From contig NW_026515515.1 of the NCBI RefSeq assembly GCF_014898815.1, forward strand, positions 1 through 64,000: a stretch of DNA of 64,000 bases, in the 5' to 3' direction. The DNA is from Panonychus citri (Eukaryota > Arthropoda > Arachnida > Trombidiformes > Tetranychidae). Under the pieces are notes generated by a model. The model was not told the origin of the DNA. It saw nothing but the letters and a program-made list of their open reading frames with translations, and did not search any database. Within the stretch, counting starts at the first letter, position 1. Each line of letters starts with the position of its first letter. Made by a program: the position numbers and the translations under genes. Of this stretch, positions 48,340 through 58,125 are shown in pieces.

Positions 48340-49999
48340 TCAAGAAAACATGGAGATTGAAAGGTAAGATTGGAATAGAAAAAGAGAATCATCAACCTGT
48401 AATTCACATAATTCCAAACGATGAGAAAGTTTCTTCAACTTCTCAAGTAAATCTTTATCATGAGTGGAAAAGGATTGATTGAGTTCCTCAATTTGTTGTT
48501 CAATATCAGCTTGTTCACTTGATAATCTTAAATTGGTAATAACAGCATCGATTATTGCTTTACGCTCAATTAGTGATTTATGGGTTTCGAGTTCATGATT
48601 ACGTCGAACGATACAATTGTAAACGGCTTGATAACATCGTTCGATTGTGGATCGAACAATTTCTTCAACATTAACGTTGAAAATGAAAAAAGTATGAGCA
48701 GGAAGATATTCTGATCCTTTGGGATATTGAAGTAATCGAATAAAATTATTGGTCATTAAATTATAAGTACATTCTTTGGCATCTTTAGCGGGGATCATTG
48801 CAAGTTCTTCGATTTGTTTCTGATGAAGATATTTTCGTGATAAAAGTAATCGAAATATTCGTCCACACTGTGATCCAAATCTATCGGTAACAATTGTCGA
48901 TATTGATGATTGGATTAGTTTATCATGGATAAGTAAGATGTTTACTCGATACATGGCAACACCAGATCTTTCATCGACTTTGACAACAAATCGAGTATCA
49001 TCATCGGTAAGGAAGAGAAGATATTCATCAACAATATCTCGAGATGGGAATAAATTTTCTCGAAGACAATGAGAGACAATATCGCTTTTACTGATTGCAA
49101 TTGTTTCCTTTGTCCAGGGAGACGATTGACTTAATCGAAGCATAACTTGGACCAATTGAGCTGCTTTCTCATCGTCATAATGAGCCTTTAATCCTTCTAA
49201 AATTGTCATATCACGTAAATAAAGATGAAATTGATCGGGATTAACCATATAGTAAACATCTTCTTTAGCCTGAGGCTCTTTCCTTTGTCTTTTAGTTGCA
49301 GGTTCTGATGTTTCATTCTCTGACTTTACCAGGCCACTTATTGCACTTTTCTGCATAGCTCTAAACTCATCTTCGGTTTCAATGGTACTTGGAAACCAAT
49401 CAGTCTCATTGGTTTCATTTGATATGACACAAGCTCGTACAATATATTTAGCTTGAACCATTCGAGCCAAAACTTCAAAGATTAAATTTGGATAATTGTC
49501 AGTGTCACGATTTTCACTAGTATTTTTCATTCGATTATAAACCTTGCTCACTATTCCATCAGGGGTCATAATTCCTTCACCAAGTATCTCTTCAACTATT
49601 TGTTCACCAAAATCTCCAAACCTAATAAACCAAAGTAAAAACAAAAAGAGAGAAAAAAAAAAAAATAAGTAAAGATGAACAAAAGTGTCACAATCAAAGT
49701 ACTTACACACTCTTGGCAATGTAGATATATTTTGGATATCTAAGTAAATATAAAATTCTCTCCGGTTCAGCTTTATATTCAATGAAACCTCTCGCATGTT
49801 TAGATGTAGTAATTAAACAATGGTGGATGAGAACGGCGAGAGATTTTTTCACATTTTTAACACTCTCTCCAGACTCAAGACAAATCAATCTCAATGGAGC
49901 TTTACTTAGACTCATCACAGAACTACCAACAGTTGAGATTATCTCACCAAAGTATTCCTTTAATAACAAAGAGCACAGTTTAATCGTTTGCTTGGTCAT
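48340..49999 (-). CDS. POLR3C: DNA-directed RNA polymerase III subunit RPC3
   Basis: Two exons (49999-49707 and 49621-48340) give 524 residues, close to the human 534. The start MTKQTIKLCSLLLKEYFGEI matches the family N-terminus. The protein is made of extended winged-helix domains and ends in a coiled-coil-like helix (LLEKLKKLSHRLELCELQV). A basic linker (ATKRQRKEPQ) sits near residue 195. RPC3 belongs to the RPC3-RPC6-RPC7 subcomplex, which helps polymerase III open and initiate at tRNA, 5S and U6 genes; a tRNA gene happens to lie next door. The intron is phase 2 and 85 bases long. Part of the gene (48964-49387 and 49951-49999) is copied at 52581-53056. Confidence 0.95.
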
Positions 50000-50283
50000 T
50001 TTTACAACAATTAAAAAAAAGATAATAACAATTACTAATTGTCAATTAGCTGATCACCTGCAATTGGGTTTGTCGCTTTAAATGTTTTCCAAAACAAAAA
50101 CCAAAAAGTGAACATATGGTCAATCGATATATCGAAACAATCGATGTTCAAGCTGCTTGAGATTTTGAATTTTCATCTGACAAATTTGATTTTGTTTCCA
50201 TTTGTTGGATTAATTGTATGTTCAATTTTATTTAATTTCTTTTGTTTTCCGTATTTTTGTGATTCGTTTTAATTGTTGACAGA
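50000..50283. promoter_or_regulatory. POLR3C promoter, copy A of a duplicated bidirectional promoter
   Basis: Lies between the POLR3C start (-) and a dead copy of the CTNNBL1 start (+). It matches 53057-53328 closely except for a 14-base deletion in the latter. It probably drives POLR3C, and may still fire towards the CTNNBL1 fragment. Confidence 0.7.
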
Positions 50284-50346
50284 ATGGATAATGATGTTAT
50301 CATGGATACTTCTGATGTTCCTGCTCCGTTTGATGAAATTGAATGA
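50284..50346 (+). pseudogene. CTNNBL1: 5' fragment of CTNNBL1
   Basis: The first 19 codons (MDNDVIMDTSDVPAPFDEI) match the intact gene at 53329, with one silent T/C difference. Homology ends at 50340, where ABCH-side sequence begins; two codons later a TGA closes a 20-residue ORF. Confidence 0.92.
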
Positions 50347-50402
50347 AATGTACTTTTCTATCAATTGTTTTGAGGATCAAGTGATTAATTAATTGTTCTT
50401 AC

Positions 50403-52232
50403 CTGCGGAAAAGTTTTTCTCGAATATGAGACTGACCTTCTCCAAAAGCACGACCAAAATGGTCGCATCAAAAGCGATCGTATATGAAATGATGACCAAA
50501 ATCCCGACGGAAACAAATTCTCGAAATCCTGAGAAATCATTGGTCTCCAACGATCCATAGACAACCTCAGGTACATCCACAGGTATCTTGGTGATTGCCG
50601 AATTACGACCAAGGTGGGTCATCATTTTCTGAACGAAATCAAGGTAAGCTTGTTGGAACGATCTTTCAATTGTCAAGGAAATCGGCCAATTAGTAACATC
50701 GAGATGTAATAAGATGGTTGAATCATCGTGAGTTTTATTGGTAAACTCATCGGGTTTACGATAACGTTGAATCAAAACGGAAGTAAAATTTTCAGGAATC
50801 CAACCGACGATAGATTGAGTTTTACCTGCAATTTTCGCCTTCTCAGCCGAATCGAAAGGCACTTGGGTAAAAACATACCGATTAACGGTAGATTCATTAT
50901 TGACCACACCAAGTTTCAAATCGTAAGTTATTTGACCAACAAACATACAGAAACACATTAAGGAAATTAACGGAAGCACAAATTGAACAATTACCGTTGT
51001 TGGTGTGCGTTTAATTTGCATGGCGAAGTTTTGAATTACGATGATCAAAGTGCAGTACCAGAATAGTAATCGAGTCTCTAAATTTTTCCGTCTCACGGGA
51101 ATTGGTTTCTTATAATCAACCATAATCTCGGACACTTCGGACATTGGATATTTAATCGGTGCTATTGTCAAGGTATATGAAACTGATCGAGGTCTTTGTT
51201 TACCGTTGGCACAATCATTTGAATCACTATCATCATAATTAATCTCATCACTTGAAATTTCATCTTCATCTTCTAGATTAACATTAACAAATGATGTTCG
51301 TTGTTGTTGAACGTTAACAATTAGTTGATTTTTTTGATTATTATTAATAAATGTGTCTTTTGTTTTGTTGTCCATTACAAGAGCTAGAAACACTTTTTCC
51401 AATGTATTAAAACCCATTCTGTCCATTAACTCAGTGGGTGAATCTTCAACTAGAATTGACCCCGTTCTCATGAAACCGACTCGATGGGAACGTCGAGCCT
51501 CCTCAATATAATGGGTTGTAATGATTACCGTTATTCTGTCAACGGTTGAAAAGTGTGTCAACAATTCCCAAATACGTTCACGAAGTATTGAATCACAGCC
51601 CACTGTTGGTTCATCCAAGATGAGTAATCTTGGCTTATGGACAATGGTCAGTGCAAAAGAGACACGTCTACGTTGTCCACCACTTAAATTGATCACAAGA
51701 CGATCTTTATCCGGAAGATCAAGGGAGGTTATAAGACGATCGATTCGTTTTTTAAGTGTCTCCGTTTCGATTAGGTACAAGTTACCATAGTATGTCAACA
51801 GTTCACCTATGGACAGGTACTCGTGTAGAGCCAAATCTTGTGGCATGTAACCTAAACCTCTCCCGAGAACACCTGATCTTTCATCGCCTGGAGGGTAACC
51901 AAAGACACTTATCTTACCTGATGAAATGGCCTGGAAACCGATGAGACATCGTAGGAATGAAGTTTTTCACAGCCTGATGGACCTAAAAGCCCATAAATTG
52001 TTCCTCTTTGAACATTTAGATTAAGACGATTTAATATTGGCACGGGTTCTAATCCATTCATGAGAACGAGGGAAACTTGTTTAGCCTGAACGGCTGATTT
52101 TTCACTTGAGCTGATCGCGTTGATACCGAAGACCAAACACTTGTTGACCATACTTACTATTGTATGGGAACGTGGACGACCTACGACTTGAAGGGTCACT
52201 GTATTCACTGATGGATCTACCGATGAACTCAT
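50403..52232 (-). pseudogene. ABC transporter, ABCH subfamily, 5' part only, with a Walker A frameshift
   Basis: The reading starts MSSSVDPSVNTVTLQ at 52232 and covers about 610 residues. The nucleotide-binding domain comes first: IYGLLGPSGC (Walker A), MPQDLALHEYLSIGELL, LSGGQRRRVSF (signature), LLILDEPTVGCD (Walker B) and VIITTHYIEEA (H-loop). A membrane domain follows, with segments at VIVQFVLPLISLMCFCMFVG and FVSVGILVIISYTIAF. This nucleotide-binding-domain-first layout fits ABCG/ABCH, and the arthropod ABCH subfamily is the best fit. Two defects: near 51968 one base is missing within Walker A (GC-E-K instead of G-C-G-K-T), shifting frame; and the gene stops at a splice donor (50403/50402) only about 60 bases before POLR3C/CTNNBL1 duplicated sequence, so the last exon or exons, with most of the membrane segments, are absent. 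ABCH proteins are linked to lipid export and xenobiotic response in mites and insects. Confidence 0.85.
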
Positions 52233-52580
52233 GGTTAGTTTGTTTCAATTTTGTGTCCACGATGGATGAAGAGGGGAAAAATTGAGAGGCGGGAAAGCCC
52301 CGCTGAGGGAAAATAAAAGGTAAAAGAAAGTAGGAAGTAGGAGGTTGAGGAAAAGAGGAAAATTCAAGAAGATATTCACTTTACATGGAGGTCAAAGATT
52401 CTCATCTCATGGTAAATACGCTGTTTGGGGAGGGGAGATTAAAGAAGGGAGAAAAAGAGAGAAAAAGAGAGGGAGAAAATAGTGATTAAGAGAGACGGAG
52501 GACATTCGGTTTTCCCGCTTTTGCATCAGCACAATACCAATAATCGGATTATCAAACTGATTAGTGAGTTTCGAATTGTG
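52233..52580. other. Upstream sequence of the ABCH fragment
   Basis: Purine-rich, without a gene. It presumably came along with the ABCH 5' end. It ends at 52580, where POLR3C-derived sequence starts. Confidence 0.5.
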
Positions 52581-53056
52581 AGATCTTTCATCGACTTTGA
52601 CAACAAATCGAGTATCATCATCGGTAAGGAAGAGAAGATATTCATCAACAATATCTCGAGATGGGAATAAATTTTCTCGAAGACAATGAGAGACAATATC
52701 GCTTTTACTGATTGCAATTGTTTCCTTTGTCCAGGGAGACGATTGACTTAATCGAAGCATAACTTGGACCAATTGAGCTGCTTTCTCATCGTCATAATGA
52801 GCCTTTAATCCTCTAAAATTGTCATATCACGTAAATAAAGATGAAATTGATCGGGATTAACCATATAGTAAACATCTTCTTTAGCCTGAGGCTCTTTCCT
52901 TTGTCTTTTAGTTGCAGGTTCTGATGTTTCATTCTCTGACTTTACCAGGCCACTTATTGCACTTTTCTGCATAGCTCTAAACTCATCTTCGGTTTCAATG
53001 GTAGTTGGTAGTATTCCTTTAATAACAAAGAGCACAGTTTAATCGTTTGCTTAGTC
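52581..53056 (-). pseudogene. POLR3C: Truncated POLR3C copy
   Basis: 52581-53003 matches 48964-49387 (exon 2 coding) and 53010-53056 matches the first codons of exon 1 (49951-49999). The intervening 0.56 kb, including the intron, is deleted at a junction near 53004-53009. A one-base deletion in the match to 49210 breaks the frame further. The 3' end of the gene is missing. The coding potential is dead, but it starts from an intact ATG and promoter. Confidence 0.93.
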
Positions 53057-53328
53057 ATTTTTACAACAATTAAAAAAAAGATAATAACAGTTAGCTGATC
53101 ACCTGCAATTGGTTTTGTCGCTTTAAATGTTTTCCAAAACAAAAACCAAAAAGTGAACATATGGTCAATCGATATATCGAAACAATCGATGTTCAAGCTG
53201 CTTGAGATTTTGAATTTTCATCTGACAAATTTGATTTTGTTTCCATTTGTTGGATTAATTGTATGTTCAATTTTATTTAATTTCTTTTGTTTTCCGTATT
53301 TTTGTGATTCGTTTTAATTGTTGACAGA
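53057..53328. promoter_or_regulatory. CTNNBL1 promoter, copy B of a duplicated bidirectional promoter
   Basis: Close copy of 50000-50283, lacking 14 bases in the ACTAATTGTCAATT region. It lies between the dead POLR3C start (-) and the intact CTNNBL1 start (+). Confidence 0.7.
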
Positions 53329-55080
53329 ATGGATAATGATGTTATCATGGATACTTCTGATGTTCCTGCTCCGTTTGACGAAATTTCTTTGAAACGAATG
53401 ATATTACAATTTGAAAGGAAAGTGTTGAAGAATCAGGAACATCGAATAAAATATTCTAACGATGCTCTTAAATTCATGGAGACTGAGGTTGAATTGTTTG
53501 AGATTATTAAGAAATTACAAGTAACCAGTACTCAACCAGAGCTTTATCATGTTCTAATTGAGCTTAAAGTTTTGACTACATTGATTGGACTGTTGGTTCA
53601 TGAGAATACCGATATTTCCTGTGCTGTTGTCTCTCTACTCCAAGAATTGGGTGATGTCGATGATTCTGATGATTATGAGAAAGTTTCAATTCTCCTTGAT
53701 TCTCTTATTGAGTCACAAATTATTCAGCAACTTGTCTTTAACATGACAAGACTCGATGAAAGTGTCAAAGAAGAATCAGAAGGAGTTTACAATTCTTTAG
53801 GTTGGTTTTTCTGTCAATCTCATGAAACTTGATCGGTTTTGTGTTAATCAATCTTTTTCCGTTCTCTTTACACTTTAGCGATCATTGAAAATTTACTCGA
53901 CTACAAACCTGAGCTTTCCAAAGACTGTCAATCTTTATTGTCATGGCTTCTTCAACGGATGAAAGCGAAGTTACCATTCGATGGTAATAAATTGTATGCG
54001 TCGGAAATATTATGTATTCTGTTGCAAAACAATGATGAGAATCGTAAACAATTGGGATCCCTTGGGGGAATTGATACTCTTCTTCAACAAATCGCCGTAG
54101 GTTAAACATTTCGAAGATTCGTCAACTCTGAATAATTATATTTTGTCTTTTCTTTTTATTCGATTCAGTATTTCAAGCGACATGATGTTTCTAGTGCCGA
54201 TGAGCGAGAATATTTGGAAAATGTCTTCGATTGTTTATGTTCTGCTCTTCTTTGCTGTTCCTCAAATAGGAAACTTTTCTTTGATGGTGAAGGTATCGAA
54301 CTAATGAATTTAATATTGAAAGAAAAGAAAAAAGGAACATCAGGTTCTCTTAGAATGGGAACTGTCAAAGTACTTAATCATCTACTAAGTGAAGACAAAG
54401 GACGTGATAGTGTTTTAGAAGATTGTTGTAACAAATTCATCGAAATTTTTGGACTCGCTTCGATTTTCCCCATTTTCCTCAAGCCGAAATCCATAACATT
54501 AGGACAAAAAAAGAAAGAAGCAAATGTTGTTATCGACGATGTAGAAGAACATTGTTGCTCGATTATTCTCGCACTTCTGAAACATTCCAAGGTGGAAAAC
54601 AAAAGGAGAGTGTTGAATAAATTCCTAGAAAACAACATGGAGAAAACTGAACGATTGGTTGAATTGCACTTTAAATACGCCGATAGATTAATTCGATGCG
54701 ATTCGTTAATCAGGAAAGAAAGAGCACAGAAAATGGCGAATGATGAGAATATCGATGAAGAACAGATTTTTATTCGAAGATTAACTGAAGGAGGACTTTT
54801 TACTCTTCAAATAGTCGAGCAAATAATTCTAATCATTTGCCAAGAACCTTCAAGTAAAAGCGAAAACAATCAACCATCAACAAGCACCAGTACGAGTCAT
54901 CAACAGCCACAACAACCTAAAGATCAATCGATTAAGGGAACGGTCATCAAATTGTTGAATATTCATGCATCTTCATCAGTTAATCACTACAAATTGATCA
55001 AAAGTGTAATGAAAGAAATGGCCGAAGAACAAGATAACGATGAAAAAGAACGAATTTTACAATTGGTCGAAGAATTTTGA
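53329..55080 (+). CDS. CTNNBL1: Beta-catenin-like protein 1, spliceosome-associated armadillo-type protein
   Basis: Three exons (53329-53800, 53879-54096, 54169-55080) give 533 residues; the human protein has 563. The protein is an armadillo/HEAT-like helical repeat. Recognisable conserved blocks include YHVLIELKVLTTLIGLLVHENTDI, IDTLLQQIAYFKRHD across the exon 2/3 join, GEGIELMNLILKEKK, LNKFLENNMEKTERLVELHFKYADRL and the closing KERILQLVEEF. CTNNBL1 associates with the PRP19-CDC5L complex in the nucleus and recognises nuclear-localisation signals of CDC5L and PRP31. The exon 2 donor (GCC|GTAGGT) is chosen because it keeps the family spacing. The gene is convergent with CHMP4 across about 330 bases, and its 5' end is duplicated upstream at 50284. 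Confidence 0.95.
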
Positions 55081-55407
55081 TGTAAACAAAACTTAATTGT
55101 TATTCGAGATAAAGTGATGATTTTTTTTTCTAACTAATTATTCGGATGAAAAACATTGAACGATCAACAGCATCAGGATTCAGCTTTCTTTTCAATCAGT
55201 TTTTATATATGAATTTTATGTATATTTATATATATAGTAATTATTTCATCATCATGATCTTCTCCAATTAATACAAGTTGTGTCTTTACGCTTTTTCGGA
55301 TAGATGATGACACGATAGAGAAATGAAAGGAATAATCCAGATTTTTTGCTTCTTTAAAAGGATTTGATCGAAAAAGGGAACAAAGTTAATTTGAATCGAT
55401 TATAAAT

Positions 55408-56570
55408 TTAAGTGGCCCATTGTTTCAAAGCCTCTAATTCATCTTCTTCAGCATCTTTGGATTTGGAACCTGTAGGGGAATAGAAAAAGATCAATGAGAA
55501 GATAAATATCAAGAGATTATCGTTAATTAACTTACTTGTAGCAGCGATTGCCTCTTTAAGCTCTGTTTGTGGAGCCTCAGGGAGAGTTCCAGCATCCAGT
55601 AATTGTTTATCCAATTCCTCTTGTTCCAACTCTTCCAATTCCTGTAATATTTTTATCATCGAAAAAAAAATATAAGATAAGATAATTAAACAACCATATA
55701 CGTGATGATAAAAATCTAGAATGGGTTGATCATTTCAACATGAATCATAATCGAGCAGATGTAACTTATTGGATGAAAGAGAAAATTTACCTTGATGAGT
55801 TCATCTTCATCGATATTCTGTCCGAATGCTGATTTATCGGTAATAACGTTAACAATCTCTTCGGCCATTTGTTGTTGTTCTCTAACATCTTCCATGAGAT
55901 CTTCCACTTTATCGACGTCCATACTATTATGTACAGTTTTCAATGCCTTAGCAGCCAATCCCATGTTCTTAAGAACCTCGGTGTTGGTATTAGCATTTTC
56001 AAGAGCTTCTCTTTGGAATTCTAATGTAGTTAATGTCCCTTCCTGGGTCTCCATTTGTTTCTCTAGACGTTTTTTCTTTTTAAGTGCAGCCAAAGCCACT
56101 TTCTTATTTTTGGTTCCATTGGCTTTGATTATAGCTTCTTGTTCCTTAATAAGTCTTTCATAATATTCCTGTTTCTTCAAAAGCATTTCCTCTGTATCAC
56201 GTAACCTGTAAAATAGAACGATGAGAAAAGAAAAGAAACAAAAATTGAATAATTAACACAGAGTAATGATGAATAAAGGCCAATTCAAACAAGCCAAACA
56301 TATCAAATGACTCATTCAAATAATTCAATGATAATACCGCTATTGACAGTAACCATTTTAAAAATGGAATTCTTTCGAACAACTAAAATTAAAAAATAAT
56401 AATTAAATTCCAATAATAATTGTTCATTAATCTAAATGAGACCATTTTTACAAAATGATGGAAAGTGTCAATTGTAAAACTCACTTTTGTATAGCTATTG
56501 ATGGAGAAACCTTTTCATCTTGTTTACTTTCACTTTTACCACCACCGAATAATTTACCTAGAAAAGACAT
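55408..56570 (-). CDS. CHMP4: ESCRT-III subunit CHMP4/Snf7
   Basis: Four exons (56570-56485, 56205-55791, 55641-55536, 55469-55408) give 222 residues; human CHMP4B has 224. The start MSFLGKLFGGGK is the amphipathic, membrane-inserting N-terminus. The basic helical hairpin follows (LRDTEEMLLKKQEYYERL, GTKNKKVALAALKKKKR, EFQREALENANTNTEVLKNMG). The acidic C-terminal half comes next (FGQNIDEDELI, LEELEQEELDKQLL), and the last helix ELEALKQWAT should be the ALIX/Bro1-binding segment. CHMP4 polymerises into the filaments that drive membrane scission in multivesicular-body sorting, cytokinesis and repair. Intron phases are consistent (2, 0, 1). It is divergent from COA3 across about 320 bases. Confidence 0.96.
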
Positions 56571-56893
56571 AATTACAATTTAACACTTAATTAAAAGAAA
56601 AAAAACTAACAAAACAGATCAAATCGAGCCAAAGACAAATGTAAATTAAGAAAACAATCAAATTATGATTGACAAAACCAAGGCCTAAGAGACTCAATTA
56701 CTCTGGTGAGTCCAAACATTCAATAGAAAACAACGTAAACCAAAGTATCTGATCTTGGATTCGAATATCGAATATCGAATAGAAAAGGAGAAAAAGAGTA
56801 AACAGAAAATTCAATTGCAACACTTATTGACTTTCTTGTTAATTGTTTTCGCTATTTAATTAATTTACTCTCTTCAACGGCAAATAGTTAATT
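56571..56893. promoter_or_regulatory. Divergent CHMP4/COA3 promoter region
   Basis: About 320 bases between the two starts. It contains a strong GTGAGT splice-donor-like site near 56705 on the plus strand, which might belong to a non-coding or alternative COA3 first exon. Confidence 0.4.
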
Positions 56894-57224
56894 ATGTCCT
56901 CAACAACGAAGCCAACCAATTAGAAGAGCTGATTCGCCGTAAGATCGATCGATCGGCCGCAAATCGAGCTGCTGCTTTTGTTCAGCAAAGGAAACGTGCG
57001 AGAATCGCTGGGCTCGTTTTGTCAATGATCTCTGTTGGAATTTGTGAGTATAATTTTGATTATTTTCTTTTAATTGTTGGTCAATTTGCTAATCATTTTG
57101 TTACATTTGTTCTTCTTTTTATTCTCTCTCTCAAGATGGTTACACGATTTACACTATTAAACAAGAAAAGCTATTTGATGATTTAGAGCCAACGGATGTT
57201 TCATCTTCTACTAATAAATTGTAA
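56894..57224 (+). CDS. COA3: Cytochrome c oxidase assembly factor 3 (start uncertain)
   Basis: A short mitochondrial inner-membrane protein. Exon ending at 57043 reads QLEELIRRKIDRSAANRAAA, then FVQQRKRARIAGLVLSMIS; exon 57136-57224 continues VGIYGYTIYTIKQEKLFDDL and ends TNKL. The IYGYT-Y-I-QE-DDLE pattern after one membrane segment is the COA3/CCDC56 signature. COA3 stabilises newly made COX1 in the early cytochrome oxidase assembly intermediate. The ATG at 56894 (MSSTTKPTN) is one frame off and hits TAG at 56921. Adding one base near 56918-56921 joins it to LEELIRRK. Alternatively, the true start lies in an upstream exon. It is too short and broken to show as a long ORF. Confidence 0.75.
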
Positions 57225-57344
57225 TTGTTTTTCTAGATTTTTGAATTTAAATTAAAGAGAAAAGGTCGTTGTAAATAAGAGAAATAGAAAAAAAAATATT
57301 TAACAAGCAAAATGTAAATGGATAAAGCGAAATTAGATGATTTT

Positions 57345-57350
57345 AATAAA
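57345..57350 (+). terminator. COA3 polyadenylation signal
   Basis: AATAAA about 120 bases past the COA3 stop, in the gap before the convergent SKP1 gene. Confidence 0.6.
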
Positions 57351-57436
57351 GAATGATAATGGTGACTTTTGAAGGGGAATACAATTGTCAATAAATCATT
57401 GAATTGAATTACATGAGATGATTTTTCATTAGAGAC

Positions 57437-58125
57437 TTATCGTTCCTCACACCAATCATTTTCTTTACGAATCTGCTCTTCTTCAGCAGGGGTGAAATCA
57501 TTTACAATGTTAAACGTCTTTCTGATCTCCTCGGGAGTTTTACCCTTGATCATGTTGGCCACAGTTTTACATGATACATCCAATAGACCTTTGATATCCA
57601 AGTAATTAGCAGCCTGTGATTGGAAATGAGATTGAGAAAAGGAGAGGGAAAAAAATAGAACAGAATAGAATATTAATTAGTATTGGAGAGAAGAAAAAAA
57701 AACGTAAAAAAGAATCACAAATAAAGGAAAATGCGCATTGTTAAGGAGATTACAATGAAATATAGAAATTCTGTCCTATTATAGAGATACACTTATTGTA
57801 TACTTACAAGAATGAGCTCAAAGAGAGTTCCTTGGTCGACTTTTAGAAAATCTGCATCCCAAGTACTGATATCATCGGTTCTTTTATCACGACAGTCATC
57901 GTTCTCTGGTGGTGGTAGATCTTTGTGATGGTGGGTAGCCCAGGTAATAATCTTTTTCAAGATGGTTGAATTAACATTGTGAAGAGGAACCATATCATCA
58001 TCTCCTTCCTCCTCATCTAGGCCAAGATCCTCTAACATGGTCTTTATGGTGACCGAGACTTGGGCAATTTCTACATCAACAGGGAAAACTTCACCATCCG
58101 AGCTAATCAATCTAATTGTAGGCAT
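57437..58125 (-). CDS. SKP1: SKP1, adaptor of SCF ubiquitin ligases
   Basis: Two exons (58125-57808 and 57613-57437) give 164 residues; human SKP1 has 163. The ATG at 58125 (MPTIRLISSDGEVF) is the family start. The BTB/POZ-like part contains DDDMVPLHNVNSTILKKIITW; the linker YLDIKGLLDVSCKTVANMI and the F-box-binding C-terminus ending KENDWCEER are intact. SKP1 links Cullin-1 to F-box proteins in the nucleus and cytosol. The intron is phase 0 (CTT|GTAAGT ... CAG|GCT). It is convergent with COA3. Confidence 0.97.
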
